Positions 62,802 through 64,000 of a DNA stretch of 64,000 nt are shown here, one piece after another. The stretch's first letter is position 1, and each line of letters opens with the position of its first letter. This DNA comes from Colwellia sp. TT2012 (GTDB lineage Bacteria > Pseudomonadota > Gammaproteobacteria > Enterobacterales > Alteromonadaceae), in contig NZ_LJYX01000011.1 in assembly GCF_001440345.1 (NCBI RefSeq), positions 1-64,000 of the forward strand. The letters run 5' to 3'. The notes under the pieces were generated by a model that searched no databases, was not told where the DNA came from, and was given only the letters and a program-made list of their open reading frames with translations. Both the position numbers and the translations under genes were made by a program.

Positions 62802-64000
62802 ATGAAGAAACTTCAAATGATTAGTGCCATTACATCACTGTTAATCGCTACGCCCCTTATGGCGCAGACAACCATAATAAAAAATATCAATGGCTACACT
62901 CTCAGTGGTGAGACCTTAATAAAATTTTCTGCTATATCGTTCACTAATGACACCATCAATAAAACATATCAACCAGGTGAAACTGTTGATATAGCCAGTG
63001 ATGTGGTGGTTATTGATGGTCATGGTAAAACGATGCTGCCTGGCTTAATTGACGCACATGGCCACGTTCTTGGTTATGGGCACAGTTTACTGCGGGTTGA
63101 CTTGGTTAATAGCGCATCAGAAGCCGATGCCGTTAACCGGACAATAGTTTATGCCAAAGATAATCCTTCCCAGCACTGGGTGCTTGGTCGAGGCTGGAAT
63201 CAGGTGCAATGGCTTAATAATAGTTACCCCAGTGCTAAAAGTTTAGATAAGGCTTTTCCAGACAAACCTGTGTGGCTTAGACGAGTTGATGGTCATGCTG
63301 GTTGGGCAAACTCTAAAGCTATGGCCTTAGCGGGGATAACCTCAGCGAGTAAAGGCCCTGCTGGCGGGGAGATAATAAGAGATGAAAATGGCCAGCCTAC
63401 CGGTGTTTTCATTGATAATGCTATGGAGTTAATCATCGCTAGCATTGCCCAACCATCACGTAGTGAAGATAAGCTAGCTTTAACAAAAGCAATGCATTCA
63501 TTGGCAAGTTTGGGATTAACCAGTGTCCATGACGCCGGAATAGATCAAAATAATATTAACTTATATAAAGAGCTAGCCAGTGAAAATAATATGACCATTC
63601 GTATTAATGGCATGTTGTATTTACCCAGCGAAAACTGGCAGCAACAATTAGCACAGGGCCCTTTTAAAACTCACGATGACATGTTTATTTTTAACAGTGT
63701 GAAAATTCAAGCAGATGGTGCTTTAGGCAGTAGGGGAGCCTCATTAATTAACGATTATAGCGATCACGCTGGTCATAAGGGCTTGTTATTACATGATAAG
63801 GAAACCTTACAACACTATATTGATTTTGCTATGAATGCTGGTTTTCAAGTTAACACCCATGCTATTGGTGATAATGCCAATAAATTGATATTGGATCTGT
63901 ATCAGCAAGCCATTGCTAAAAGTAACACTAAGTCATTACGGCATAGAATAGAGCACGCACAAGTACTGCGCTTAGTTGATATCCCTCGCTTTGCCTCACT
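62802..64000 (+). CDS. Amidohydrolase (YtcJ-like), partial at window edge
   Basis: An open frame starts at ATG 62802 and continues past the right edge; about 399 residues are visible. A signal peptide (cleavage near LMA) suggests a periplasmic enzyme. The YtcJ-type pattern is clear: GKTMLPGLIDAHGHVLGYG (metal ligands), WVLGRGWNQVQW, RRVDGHAGWANSKAMALAG, SLGLTSVHDAGID, KIQADGALGSRGASL, and NTHAIGDNAN and RHRIEHAQ near the cut. The substrate is unknown, probably an amide or a cyclic amide. Confidence 0.9.
   Translation, partial: MKKLQMISAITSLLIATPLMAQTTIIKNINGYTLSGETLIKFSAISFTNDTINKTYQPGETVDIASDVVVIDGHGKTMLPGLIDAHGHVLGYGHSLLRVDLVNSASEADAVNRTIVYAKDNPSQHWVLGRGWNQVQWLNNSYPSAKSLDKAFPDKPVWLRRVDGHAGWANSKAMALAGITSASKGPAGGEIIRDENGQPTGVFIDNAMELIIASIAQPSRSEDKLALTKAMHSLASLGLTSVHDAGIDQNNINLYKELASENNMTIRINGMLYLPSENWQQQLAQGPFKTHDDMFIFNSVKIQADGALGSRGASLINDYSDHAGHKGLLLHDKETLQHYIDFAMNAGFQVNTHAIGDNANKLILDLYQQAIAKSNTKSLRHRIEHAQVLRLVDIPRFAS

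Overview
This window looks like a chromosome segment from a marine, AT-rich gammaproteobacterium of the order Alteromonadales, probably close to Colwellia or Thalassotalea. That placement is inferred from core gene orders (rcsF-trmO, metG divergent from mrp-dcd, msrC-proQ-prc, prpB-prpC-acnD-prpF), the large NAD-dependent glutamate dehydrogenase, and low-GC coding style. No rRNA is present to confirm it.

Positions 1 to about 12,830 are the distal part of a chromosomal integron cassette array. Small genes, all on the plus strand, are separated by attC recombination sites. Most sites are 92-102 bp and share one imperfect-palindrome family; two are short (51 and 67 bp). Cassettes encode a secreted HExxH protein, a MerR regulator with a flavodoxin-fold reductase, a GNAT acetyltransferase, a small outer-membrane barrel, a MAPEG protein, a YciI-like protein, a DUF805 protein, a small membrane protein, a beta-rich basic protein, a Sel1-repeat protein and a VOC/glyoxalase protein. 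No integron integrase is present; from the attC orientation it should lie to the left. The array has several layers of mobile DNA: an IS110/IS1111-family element abutting an attC core; a decayed IS91-like element with an accessory tyrosine recombinase; inside that recombinase, a 1,775-bp element with arrayed 22-23 bp end repeats and a 5-bp target duplication, carrying an M23 peptidase gene and an unrelated attC-like site but no transposase; a 136-bp inverted-repeat element; and the 3' end of a group II intron.

From 12.9 to 20 kb the chromosome is conserved: a CBM9-like protein, trmO and rcsF, then metG, mrp, dcd and yvcK. A tRNA cluster follows (one tRNA-Ala(GGC), five tRNA-Glu(TTC)), with a strong promoter ahead and a strong terminator behind; three of the Glu copies sit on exact 199-bp spacing. 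From 22.1 to 29.5 kb is the 2-methylcitrate (propionate) pathway under a GntR regulator with palindromic sites upstream. From 29.6 to 34.4 kb (minus strand) is a FecI/FecR/FecA-type unit: ECF sigma factor, anti-sigma factor and a TonB-dependent receptor with a signalling domain, in which a second signal-peptide-like segment is embedded.

From 34.4 to 44.5 kb are envelope and housekeeping genes (DUF2057, SIMPL, msrC, proQ, prc, a NhaC-type antiporter, pepN, DUF2835). From 44.9 to 51.9 kb is a DUF1302 / DUF1329 / YCF48-like / RND set with a FadR-type palindrome upstream, probably a lipid-linked envelope export system. Then come the NAD-glutamate dehydrogenase, pyrD, a cytochrome c', a DUF3015-DUF4105 pair, a cytochrome b561-type protein on the minus strand, and an amidohydrolase gene that runs off the right edge.
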